Source: UBA3263 sp964586765 (lineage in GTDB: Bacteria > Bacteroidota > Bacteroidia > Bacteroidales > Muribaculaceae). Taken from it: a DNA stretch of 64,000 bases. This document shows positions 23,433 through 31,519 of this stretch, in pieces. A program made the translations under genes and the position numbers. The first letter of the stretch is position 1. The number at the start of each line of letters is the position of its first letter. The DNA lies in the NCBI GenBank assembly GCA_964586765.1, contig CAZPHN010000001.1, forward strand, positions 1 to 64,000, in the 5' to 3' direction. The notes beneath the pieces were generated by a model. It saw only the letters and a program-made list of their open reading frames with translations, did not search any database and was not told the DNA's origin.

Positions 23433-26400
23433 ATGAAAGAAATCAAGAAAGTGCTGCTGCTTGGCAGCGGTGCCCTCAAGATAGGCGAAGCCGGCGAGTT
23501 TGACTATTCCGGTTCGCAGGCTCTCAAGGCTCTTAAGGAGGAAGGTATCGAAACCATTCTGATTAATCCTAATATCGCTACCGTGCAGACCTCTGACGGG
23601 TTTGCCGATAAGATTTATTTTCTCCCGGTTACTCCCTTCTTTGTTGAAAAAGTAATAAAGAAAGAGAAGCCTGATGGAATTCTGCTTGCATTCGGCGGAC
23701 AGACCGCACTGAACTGCGGCGTTGAACTCTATCGTTCCGGTGTGTTGGAAAAGTATAATGTTCAGGTGCTTGGAACGCCTGTTCAGGCAATTATGGATAC
23801 TGAAGATCGCGAACTCTTTGTTAAGAAGCTTGATGAAATCGACATCAAGACAATCAAGAGTGAAGCAGTCAGCACCACTGAGGATGCCATTGATGCAGCT
23901 GAAAAGCTCGGCTATCCGGTGATTGTGCGTGCCGCATATGCCCTTGGTGGTCTCGGCTCAGGTTTTTGCGATAATCGAGAAGAGCTTGTGGCTCTTGTTG
24001 AAAAAGCCCTCTCTTTTTCGCCTCAGGTTCTTGTCGAAAAGAGCTTGAAAGGATGGAAAGAGGTTGAATATGAGGTTGTGCGTGACCGTTTTGACAACTG
24101 CATCACGGTCTGCAATATGGAAAACCTTGACCCGCTGGGCATACATACCGGTGAGAGTATCGTAGTTGCCCCTTCGCAGACTCTTACCAATGAGGATTAT
24201 CACTATCTTCGTGCCCTCGCCATCAAGATTATCCGCCATATAGGCATTGTTGGTGAATGTAACGTGCAGTATGCCTTTGACCCGCAGTCAATGGACTATC
24301 GAGTCATAGAGGTTAACGCGCGTCTGAGCCGCTCATCGGCTCTTGCCTCGAAGGCAACCGGTTATCCCTTGGCTTTCGTTGCCGCCAAGCTGGGTCTGGG
24401 TTACGGTCTTTTCGACCTCAAAAACTCGGTTACGAAGGAGACATCGGCTTTCTTTGAGCCGGCACTTGACTACATCGTAGTTAAAATACCTCGCTGGGAC
24501 CTTGGTAAGTTCCATGGTGTGCGTCGCGAAATCGGCTCGTCAATGAAATCCGTAGGCGAGGTGATGGCTATCGGACGTACATTCGAGGAGGCTATTCAAA
24601 AGGGTCTCCGCATGATTGGTCAGGGTATGCACGGTTTCGTAGGTAATAAACATCTTGAAGTGTCTGACCTTGACCGTGCGCTCAAGGAACCTACCGATAA
24701 GCGTATCTTCTTCCTCGCTCAGGCTTTGCAGGAAGGTTACAGTGTGGAGCGTATCCATGAGCTGACCAAGATTGACCGTTGGTTCCTCCATAAACTTAAC
24801 AATATTATACAGACCTCGCGTGAGTTGGGCGAATATAAGTCGCTTGCCGAACTTCCTGCCGAACTTCTCCTGCAGGCTAAGCAGCAAGGTTTCAGCGATT
24901 TCCAAGTTGCGCGTGCCGTTATTCCCGAAGAATTTGTTGCCGGTGCCCATAAAGCCGCGCTTGATGTACGCGAACACCGCAAGCAGCTCGGTATTGTCCC
25001 TGTGGTCAAGCAGATTGACACTCTTGCTGCCGAGTATCCCGCGCAGACCAACTATCTTTACTTGACCTACAACGGCTCGACAAACGATATCGAGTACCTC
25101 CATGACCATAAATCAATCGTTGTTCTCGGTTCCGGCGCATACCGTATCGGTTCATCGGTTGAGTTCGACTGGTGTTCGGTTAACGCGCTTATGACCGTCA
25201 AGAAGCAGGGCTGGCGTTCCGTAATGATTAACTACAATCCGGAAACCGTGTCTACCGACTACGATATGTGTGACCGTCTCTATTTCGATGAGTTGACGTT
25301 TGAGCGTGTTATGGATATTCTCGAATTGGAACAGCCTCATGGTACCATTTTAAGTGTGGGCGGTCAGATTCCGAATAATCTCGCCATGAAACTTGATGAG
25401 CAGGGCGTGAACATCCTCGGTACTCAGGCGCGCTGCATCGATAATGCCGAAGACCGTCATAAGTTCTCCTCGATGCTCGATGAACTCGGCGTTGACCAGC
25501 CGCGCTGGCGCGAGTTGACTTCGATGGCTGATATCAATTCATTTATCGATGAGGTAGGTTTCCCCGTGCTTGTCCGCCCGTCATACGTGCTTTCAGGTGC
25601 GGCAATGAACGTTTGCTCCAATGCGGGAGAGCTTGAACGTTTCCTTCGTTTGGCAGCAAATGTCAGCAAGGAGCATCCTGTCGTTGTCAGTCAGTTTATC
25701 CAGAACGCCAAGGAAATCGAAATGGATGCCGTAGCCCAAAACGGTGAAATCAAGGCGTACGCCATCAGCGAACACATTGAGTTTGCGGGCGTCCACTCCG
25801 GCGACGCTACCATTCAGTTCCCGCCGCAGAAACTCTATGTGGAGACAATGCGCCGAATCAAGAAAGTGTCTGCCAAGATTGCCAAGGCTCTTGAAATCAG
25901 CGGTCCGTTTAACATCCAGTTCCTTGCCAAAAATAATGATATCAAGGTTATTGAATGTAACCTGCGTGCATCACGCTCCTTCCCGTTTGTCAGCAAGGTA
26001 TTGAAAATTAACTTCATTGACCTCGCTACTCAAGTAATGCTCGGTTTGCCCGTCGAAAAGCCGAACAAGAGTGCTTTTGACCTTGACTATGTCGGAATCA
26101 AGGCTTCTCAGTTCAGTTTCTCGCGCCTGCAGGGTGCTGACCCGGTTCTCGGTGTTGACATGAGCTCTACCGGCGAGGTCGGTTGTATTGGTGACGATAC
26201 TTCCGAGGCTCTGCTGAAGGCAATGCTTTCCGTAGGTCAGCGTGTTCCTGCCAAGTCAGTATTGCTATCTACCGGCACCGCAAAGCAGAAGGCTGATATG
26301 CTTGACTCGGCACATCTGCTCCATAACCACGGATACAAGATTTACGCTACCGGCGGTACTCACCAGTTCCTCAACGAAAACGGTATTCCCGCCATACGCG

Positions 26401-26654
26401 TTTACTGGCCTTCGCAGCCGGATATGCAGCCGCAGGCTCTTGAACTGCTCCACAACAAGGAGATTGACATGGTGGTTAATGTGCCTAAGAACCTGACCCC
26501 CACTGAGCTTAGCAACGGCTACAAGATTCGCCGTGCCGCTATTGACCTGAATATTCCGCTGCTGACAAATGCGCGCCTTGCTGCTGCATTTATTTCGGCA
26601 TTTACGTCAATGACGCTTGATGATATCGAAATCAAGCCTTGGAATGAATATTAA
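23433..26654 (+). CDS. carB: carbamoyl-phosphate synthase large subunit
   Basis: The full-length subunit has 1073 residues with two homologous ATP-grasp halves. The first begins MKEIKKVLLLGSGALKIGEAGEFDYSGSQALKAL, and the second begins near residue 555 with SIVVLGSGAYRIGSSVEFDWCSVNAL. A C-terminal MGS-like allosteric domain (about 935-1073; YATGGTHQFLNENGI) completes it. It makes carbamoyl phosphate from bicarbonate, ammonia and two ATP. The stop codon abuts the nfo start with no gap. Confidence 0.98.
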   Translation: MKEIKKVLLLGSGALKIGEAGEFDYSGSQALKALKEEGIETILINPNIATVQTSDGFADKIYFLPVTPFFVEKVIKKEKPDGILLAFGGQTALNCGVELYRSGVLEKYNVQVLGTPVQAIMDTEDRELFVKKLDEIDIKTIKSEAVSTTEDAIDAAEKLGYPVIVRAAYALGGLGSGFCDNREELVALVEKALSFSPQVLVEKSLKGWKEVEYEVVRDRFDNCITVCNMENLDPLGIHTGESIVVAPSQTLTNEDYHYLRALAIKIIRHIGIVGECNVQYAFDPQSMDYRVIEVNARLSRSSALASKATGYPLAFVAAKLGLGYGLFDLKNSVTKETSAFFEPALDYIVVKIPRWDLGKFHGVRREIGSSMKSVGEVMAIGRTFEEAIQKGLRMIGQGMHGFVGNKHLEVSDLDRALKEPTDKRIFFLAQALQEGYSVERIHELTKIDRWFLHKLNNIIQTSRELGEYKSLAELPAELLLQAKQQGFSDFQVARAVIPEEFVAGAHKAALDVREHRKQLGIVPVVKQIDTLAAEYPAQTNYLYLTYNGSTNDIEYLHDHKSIVVLGSGAYRIGSSVEFDWCSVNALMTVKKQGWRSVMINYNPETVSTDYDMCDRLYFDELTFERVMDILELEQPHGTILSVGGQIPNNLAMKLDEQGVNILGTQARCIDNAEDRHKFSSMLDELGVDQPRWRELTSMADINSFIDEVGFPVLVRPSYVLSGAAMNVCSNAGELERFLRLAANVSKEHPVVVSQFIQNAKEIEMDAVAQNGEIKAYAISEHIEFAGVHSGDATIQFPPQKLYVETMRRIKKVSAKIAKALEISGPFNIQFLAKNNDIKVIECNLRASRSFPFVSKVLKINFIDLATQVMLGLPVEKPNKSAFDLDYVGIKASQFSFSRLQGADPVLGVDMSSTGEVGCIGDDTSEALLKAMLSVGQRVPAKSVLLSTGTAKQKADMLDSAHLLHNHGYKIYATGGTHQFLNENGIPAIRVYWPSQPDMQPQALELLHNKEIDMVVNVPKNLTPTELSNGYKIRRAAIDLNIPLLTNARLAAAFISAFTSMTLDDIEIKPWNEY

Positions 26655-27503
26655 ATGAAATATATCGGTGCACACGTTGCTGTGGACGGAGGCGTTGCCT
26701 CCGCTCCACTCAACGCCCGGGCAATAGGTGCGCGGGCGTTTGCGATGTTTACTCGCAATCCGAGCCGCTGGAAGTCAGACCCGCTGCTGCCCTCCGAAAT
26801 TGAGGCGTTTAAGGCTAACTGCGCTGAAGGCGGTTATACTCCTGATGTTATTCTTCCTCACGATAGCTATCTGATTAACCTCGGAGCCAAGGACCCGAAG
26901 AAGCTTTTCCTTAGCCGCGTGGCTTTTCTCGATGAAATGCAGCGATGCGAGCAGCTTGGACTCACAATGCTCAATTTCCACCCCGGTTCCCATCTAAACG
27001 AGATGACTGAGGAGGAATGTCTGCAGCGTATCGCCTCATCAATCAACAAAACCCTTGAAAAGACCTCCGGTGTCAAGGCGGTAATAGAAAATACAGCCGG
27101 TCAAGGTTCAAACCTTGGTTATAGTTTTGAGCAGCTCGCATATATTATCAGTCTGATTGAGGACAAAAGTCGGGTAGGGGTCTGCATCGACTCTTGCCAT
27201 GCGTTTGCCGCCGGTTATGATCTCGCTACCCCGGAAGGCTATGAAGCTGCATGGCGTAATTTCGATGAGACTATAGGCTTTAAATACCTGTGTGCCATGC
27301 ATATCAATGACTCCAAGAAGGGGCTTGGCTCCCATGTTGACCGCCATGAAACCATGGGTAACGGCGCGTTGGGCATGGAGTTTTTCCGTATGCTTATGGC
27401 AGATTCGCGTATGGATAACATTCCGCTGATTCTCGAGACACCCAATCCCGACATCTGGAAACAGGAAATCGATACACTTTACTCTCTTCCCGGCGCGAAA
27501 TGA
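26655..27503 (+). CDS. nfo: deoxyribonuclease IV (AP endonuclease)
   Basis: A 282-residue TIM-barrel endonuclease: YIGAHVAVDGG, LPHDSYLINLG, NFHPGSH, VIENTAGQGSNLG, VCIDSCHAFAAGYD, HINDSK..LGSHVDRHE, and the closing LILETPN. These supply the His/Glu/Asp ligands of the trinuclear zinc site. Nfo cuts at abasic sites in base-excision repair. It starts immediately after carB and overlaps the FKBP gene by 4 nt. Confidence 0.96.
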   Translation: MKYIGAHVAVDGGVASAPLNARAIGARAFAMFTRNPSRWKSDPLLPSEIEAFKANCAEGGYTPDVILPHDSYLINLGAKDPKKLFLSRVAFLDEMQRCEQLGLTMLNFHPGSHLNEMTEEECLQRIASSINKTLEKTSGVKAVIENTAGQGSNLGYSFEQLAYIISLIEDKSRVGVCIDSCHAFAAGYDLATPEGYEAAWRNFDETIGFKYLCAMHINDSKKGLGSHVDRHETMGNGALGMEFFRMLMADSRMDNIPLILETPNPDIWKQEIDTLYSLPGAK

Positions 27504-27889
27504 AGCAGGATTATGCACTGAAAAACCGCGAATGGCTTGACGCCAAGCGTCAGGAGCCGGGAGTAATCTCTCTTGATAAGGGCGTTTGTTATAAATCAAT
27601 AAAAAAGGGTAACGGCGCGCAGCCAAATCGCGGCAGTGTCGTGACGGTTCATTATGTCGGCAAGACAATCAACGGCAAGACCTTTGATAGCAGCCGTGGC
27701 GGCGTGGCTCCCGCATTCCGGTTGCGCGAGCTGATTCCCGGATGGACAATCGCCTTGACCCAGATGCATGTCGGCGACAAATGGGAAATATACATCCCTG
27801 CCGAACAAGGCTACGGCAAGCGTTCCCAGCCCGGCATCCCCGGCGGATCCACCCTCATCTTTGAGGTTGAGCTCCTCGCCACCAGTTGA
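27500..27889 (+). CDS. FKBP-type peptidyl-prolyl cis-trans isomerase
   Basis: A 129-residue cytoplasmic protein. The FKBP core runs from VVTVHYVGKTINGKTFDSSRGG through FRLREIPGW-like residues to IYIPAEQGYGKRSQPGIPGGSTLIFEVELL, with the active-site aromatic and Tyr residues in place. The N-terminal ~30 residues are an extra helix (DYALKNREWLDAKRQEPG). No signal peptide from the chosen start, an ATGA overlap with nfo. It probably catalyses proline isomerisation during folding. Confidence 0.92.
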   Translation: MKQDYALKNREWLDAKRQEPGVISLDKGVCYKSIKKGNGAQPNRGSVVTVHYVGKTINGKTFDSSRGGVAPAFRLRELIPGWTIALTQMHVGDKWEIYIPAEQGYGKRSQPGIPGGSTLIFEVELLATS

Positions 27890-27892
27890 TTT

Positions 27893-29221
27893 ATGCGTTC
27901 AAGGGGTATTCTTTGGCTAGTCCTTCTGTTAATCGCTGTATTATGTGGCTGTAATCACACTCCGGTTAGCAGCGAGGAAGCTCTTATGGTGGAGCTGATT
28001 GATTCTGCTAATGTCCGGTTTGATGCTGAAAACTATGGTTTGGCACTGGAGGAGGCGTTATCTGCCTATGACTTGGCAAAAAAGCTTGAAGATGCCCATC
28101 ATTTGTCGCGCGTCGAGTTCTTGATTGCAAGAATTTATCAGCAAGGTTATGATGACTTTGAGGCGTATAAGTGGGACCTTATGTCGTTAAACCATGCTAA
28201 ACAGATTGGATGTGATAATGACAGCCTTGCAAAGTCATACGTGTATATAGGTTACGATTTATTACGTATGAACTGGACCAGAAAAGCGATGGAATATGCT
28301 GACTCTGCACTCGCTTTGAGCGCGCTGCCAAGACCTCAGGCAGAAGAAATAAAGTGTCTTTCATATCTTGTTAGGCATGAAACGGTAAAGGCTGACTCCA
28401 TAAGGAAAATACTGGATTCAATGGAGTTTCAGTCGCCTTATATCGCAGAAATGCTCCAATATTATACGCAATACACCAAAGATGAACTGATTGAGTTTCA
28501 AAAATCAGTAATTAAGGAAAAAACTGACTATATAAATAAGATAAGTAGCCGTCAGCTTTCGGAAACTCGCCAAAAATATGAACGTGAAAAAGCAGACCGT
28601 CTGTCCGCTTCTTTGAAAGCTAAACAGAAGGAAACTATTATAATTACGGTGATTGGATTTTTGATTGTATTGTCTCTGGTTTTACTGATTGTGTTGATTA
28701 GGTTGCGTGCTAAATCCCTTAGAATTGAGAAAGAAAATCAAATTCACACTCTTACTGTTGAGTATGAAAATCTTTTTAGAGATAATCAGGAAACGGTTAC
28801 GTCTAATATCGCTTTAAAGAAAGAGGTTTCAGCGGCTTTCCGTAAGCAATTTTCATGGCTTGAGAAGTTGTGTGCTATGTATAATAAGGCAAATAAGTCG
28901 CCCCGCGAGCGTGAAAGAATTCTTTATGAAACCGTCAACAGAGAAATTGAGCTTTTGGCGTCGAAAAATAATTTTCTCAAGCAGATTCAGGAGTTGATGG
29001 CGGAACACAATCCGGATTTATTAAGACAGATAGACGAACTAAATCTGATTCGCTCTGAGCGTGAAATTGTGATGTATAGTGTTTGCGGACTTTCGCCTGC
29101 ACTTATGGCTGTTCTCTCCAATAAAAGTCTGCGTGCTGTCTATAATTTAAAAGTCCGTATAAAGGAGAAGCTGACTCGACTTGATACCCCATTTTCGCGC
29201 CAGATTCTCGAGCTTTTGTGA
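27893..29221 (+). CDS. membrane-anchored TPR/coiled-coil regulator with LuxR-like HTH (DUF6377-type)
   Basis: The protein has 442 residues with a lipoprotein-like signal (LIAVLCGC). TPR-like helices (~30-180) face the periplasm. A coiled coil leads to a single membrane helix (ETIIITVIGFLIVLSLVLLIVLIRL, ~248-272). A cytoplasmic coiled coil follows, and then a C-terminal region SEREIVMYSVCGLSPALMAVLSNKSLRAVYNLKVRIKEKL that resembles the HTH found in this Bacteroidetes regulator type. Such proteins are thought to sense envelope conditions and bind DNA directly. The gene just downstream is an outer-membrane receptor, a plausible target. Confidence 0.75.
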   Translation: MRSRGILWLVLLLIAVLCGCNHTPVSSEEALMVELIDSANVRFDAENYGLALEEALSAYDLAKKLEDAHHLSRVEFLIARIYQQGYDDFEAYKWDLMSLNHAKQIGCDNDSLAKSYVYIGYDLLRMNWTRKAMEYADSALALSALPRPQAEEIKCLSYLVRHETVKADSIRKILDSMEFQSPYIAEMLQYYTQYTKDELIEFQKSVIKEKTDYINKISSRQLSETRQKYEREKADRLSASLKAKQKETIIITVIGFLIVLSLVLLIVLIRLRAKSLRIEKENQIHTLTVEYENLFRDNQETVTSNIALKKEVSAAFRKQFSWLEKLCAMYNKANKSPRERERILYETVNREIELLASKNNFLKQIQELMAEHNPDLLRQIDELNLIRSEREIVMYSVCGLSPALMAVLSNKSLRAVYNLKVRIKEKLTRLDTPFSRQILELL

Positions 29222-29290
29222 GCGGTAAAAATGCTATTTCTTAAGTGCTTAAATTTTAGTGATTTACAGCTTTTTTCGGTAAACGAAAAA

Positions 29291-29323
29291 TTTGGATAAA
29301 GCGGCTCTTAATTAATAACTTTG
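29291..29323 (+). promoter_or_regulatory. promoter of the outer-membrane receptor gene
   Basis: TTTG (29291-29294), 21-nt spacer, TAACTTTG (29316-29323). It excludes the open frame's upstream TTG at 29321 and fixes the start at 29348. Confidence 0.75.
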
Positions 29324-29347
29324 CGATATATTAAATTTACATTTTTT

Positions 29348-31426
29348 ATGACAGCAAAGTTTCTAATTGGATTTGTAAACATTCTTTCTCCTCTGCTCTG
29401 TCTTGTTCAAAATGAAGATTACAGCAAGTCAAAACAGTTGAATGAAGTAACTGTTACCGCGCAATCAACGTTTCGCAATGAGAACGGACATTTGGTTGTT
29501 ATTCCTGACAGAAGGCAGAAAAAGCACTCGTTTAACGGGTATGACCTTTTGTCAAACCTGATGATACCGGGTGTTAGTGTAAATCTTTCCACTGGTGAGG
29601 TTTCCGCGCTTTTCGGTTCAGCCACACTCTATATCAACGGAATTAAGGCGACTCCAAAGGAAGTGAGTGCGCTTAGGGCGCAGGATATTGTCAAGGTCGA
29701 GTATTACGATGCACCGACGGGTATTTTCGCAGGTGAAAATGCCGTTATAAATTACATTGTAAGACAACCTCAGACAGGGGGCTACGGAAATATAACTGCC
29801 GAGCAGAAGGTCGGATATCTGAACGGCAAATATGATTTTGCAGGTAAGATGATTGCAAAAAAGAATGTCATTCAACTTTTTGGCGGATATGGAATGACTT
29901 CGATAGCTGCCGATCGTAAAAGCGGCAGTGTCAACTATAATCTTGAGAATGGTTTACTTACCGAAACGTACAGAACTCTTGACGGCAGGCATAAATCGAA
30001 TAGCTCATATTTTCAGGGTGACGTGACTAATTCCAATGATTTGAGGGTGCTTCAGGCTGCGGTGTTCTATGACGGCAATCATTCACCTTTGCAGACGTCC
30101 GTCCTGCAGACTAATTATAGCGGCATTTTTACTTCCGGATTGCGTCAGCAGACTTGGTCAACTGACTTGAGCCATCAGGGTGGAGGTAAACTGCATGGTA
30201 AATTCAATTTAAAAAATAAACAGACATTTTACGTAACTACTCGGTTGGATTATGTCCGGAATAGGTATTCATACTCGTTAAGCGAGACCGGCAGTGATGA
30301 CGTGGAGATGATTGTGATTAACAATTCATCGGAGGAAAACAGATGGCAGCTGGATTTTCACTCCGGCTATACCAAAAGTTTCAGTCGCGGGCAGTCATTG
30401 TCCGTAACCTTCCATGACTTTTATAAAAACACCTCCTCAGACTATTTCGGAACGAATAACTCTCGGTCCAAACTATGGAGCAATGAAGAAATCCTTTTCG
30501 TTCAATACGATTTCTCTATTGCCAAACAAGCCAAGATGTCACTTATTCCCGGTGTTTCAGCTTTGCATTATAAGCAAAATGACCGCAAGCAGATAAATCT
30601 CTTTTCTCCACGACTGAATATGCGCCTGATGGCTCAACTTCCACTTAACCAATTTATTATGTTTAATGGAAGCATAGGTAACACTTTCCCTACCATAGCT
30701 TACATATCTACTGCAGAGCAGTCGGTAAACGGTTTCCTGACCAAGCGCGGAAATCCTGACCTCAAGAACACGAAAATGTATCAGGCACTGGCTGTTTACG
30801 GCATTAATACCAGCAAGGTTGGATTACAGATAATGGTTCGTTATCAGTTTAACCATAATCTCCCGGTCAGTTACTATACTCGTGATGGCTCACGAATTAT
30901 CCAAAGCTGGACAAGCAGCAGCGACAACCATGTTTTCCAGTCAAACGTATCAGCTACTTATCGCCCGGTTCAGTCTCTCAATCTTCAGCTAACGGGCGGA
31001 TATACCTTCTATAAATATACAGACTATCAGCGTAAATCGCTACACAGTCCGACTCTATCGTTTAATGCCAATTATTCGATTTCCAATTTCATGATTCTCG
31101 CGGAGGTCAGCACTCCGAAAAAATGGATGAGTTATGACCTTGCGAGTGTCAAAACTCCGTGGGAATACTCGTTGGCGGTCAATTATTCACTGAAAGCATG
31201 GAAATTTGAGATAGGAACGAATAATCCGTTCATGAAGCGCGCCAAATATGAGTCTCGATCGTCCAATCCGATTTATAACGAAACATATACCCTAATTGCG
31301 CGTAATCATTCACAGACGGCATATGTTAAAGTCGCTTATAACTTTGACTTTGGCAAATCAATTAAAAAGTCAGAGCTCAAGCGAACCGAAAACCGGATTG
31401 AAAACGCCCTCATTAAGGCAAAATAA
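29348..31426 (+). CDS. TonB-dependent-receptor-like outer-membrane beta-barrel protein
   Basis: The product has 692 residues from the ATG at 29348, after a good promoter; the N-terminus MTAKFLIGFVNILSPLLCLV is a signal peptide. A plug-like domain follows directly (LNEVTVTAQ, SATLYINGIKATPKEVSALRAQDIVKVEYYDAP), then a long barrel. Unlike most Bacteroidetes receptors it has no carboxypeptidase-regulatory domain, and the C-terminus runs on in a basic tail (KKSELKRTENRIENALIKAK) after the last strand. The gene stands alone, with a terminator after it. Confidence 0.82.
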   Translation: MTAKFLIGFVNILSPLLCLVQNEDYSKSKQLNEVTVTAQSTFRNENGHLVVIPDRRQKKHSFNGYDLLSNLMIPGVSVNLSTGEVSALFGSATLYINGIKATPKEVSALRAQDIVKVEYYDAPTGIFAGENAVINYIVRQPQTGGYGNITAEQKVGYLNGKYDFAGKMIAKKNVIQLFGGYGMTSIAADRKSGSVNYNLENGLLTETYRTLDGRHKSNSSYFQGDVTNSNDLRVLQAAVFYDGNHSPLQTSVLQTNYSGIFTSGLRQQTWSTDLSHQGGGKLHGKFNLKNKQTFYVTTRLDYVRNRYSYSLSETGSDDVEMIVINNSSEENRWQLDFHSGYTKSFSRGQSLSVTFHDFYKNTSSDYFGTNNSRSKLWSNEEILFVQYDFSIAKQAKMSLIPGVSALHYKQNDRKQINLFSPRLNMRLMAQLPLNQFIMFNGSIGNTFPTIAYISTAEQSVNGFLTKRGNPDLKNTKMYQALAVYGINTSKVGLQIMVRYQFNHNLPVSYYTRDGSRIIQSWTSSSDNHVFQSNVSATYRPVQSLNLQLTGGYTFYKYTDYQRKSLHSPTLSFNANYSISNFMILAEVSTPKKWMSYDLASVKTPWEYSLAVNYSLKAWKFEIGTNNPFMKRAKYESRSSNPIYNETYTLIARNHSQTAYVKVAYNFDFGKSIKKSELKRTENRIENALIKAK

Positions 31427-31438
31427 ACGTTTTTATGA

Positions 31439-31488
31439 GCAAAAACCGTGTCAGAGTAAAACCTTTGGCACGGTTTTTGCGTTTTATT
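31439..31488 (+). terminator. rho-independent terminator
   Basis: A perfect 12-bp stem (GCAAAAACCGTG with CACGGTTTTTGC, 31439-31450 with 31469-31480) followed by a T-rich run. Separates the receptor gene from clpB. Confidence 0.85.
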
Positions 31489-31519
31489 AACAGAAAAGAA
31501 ACTTAATTAATCAAAAACT

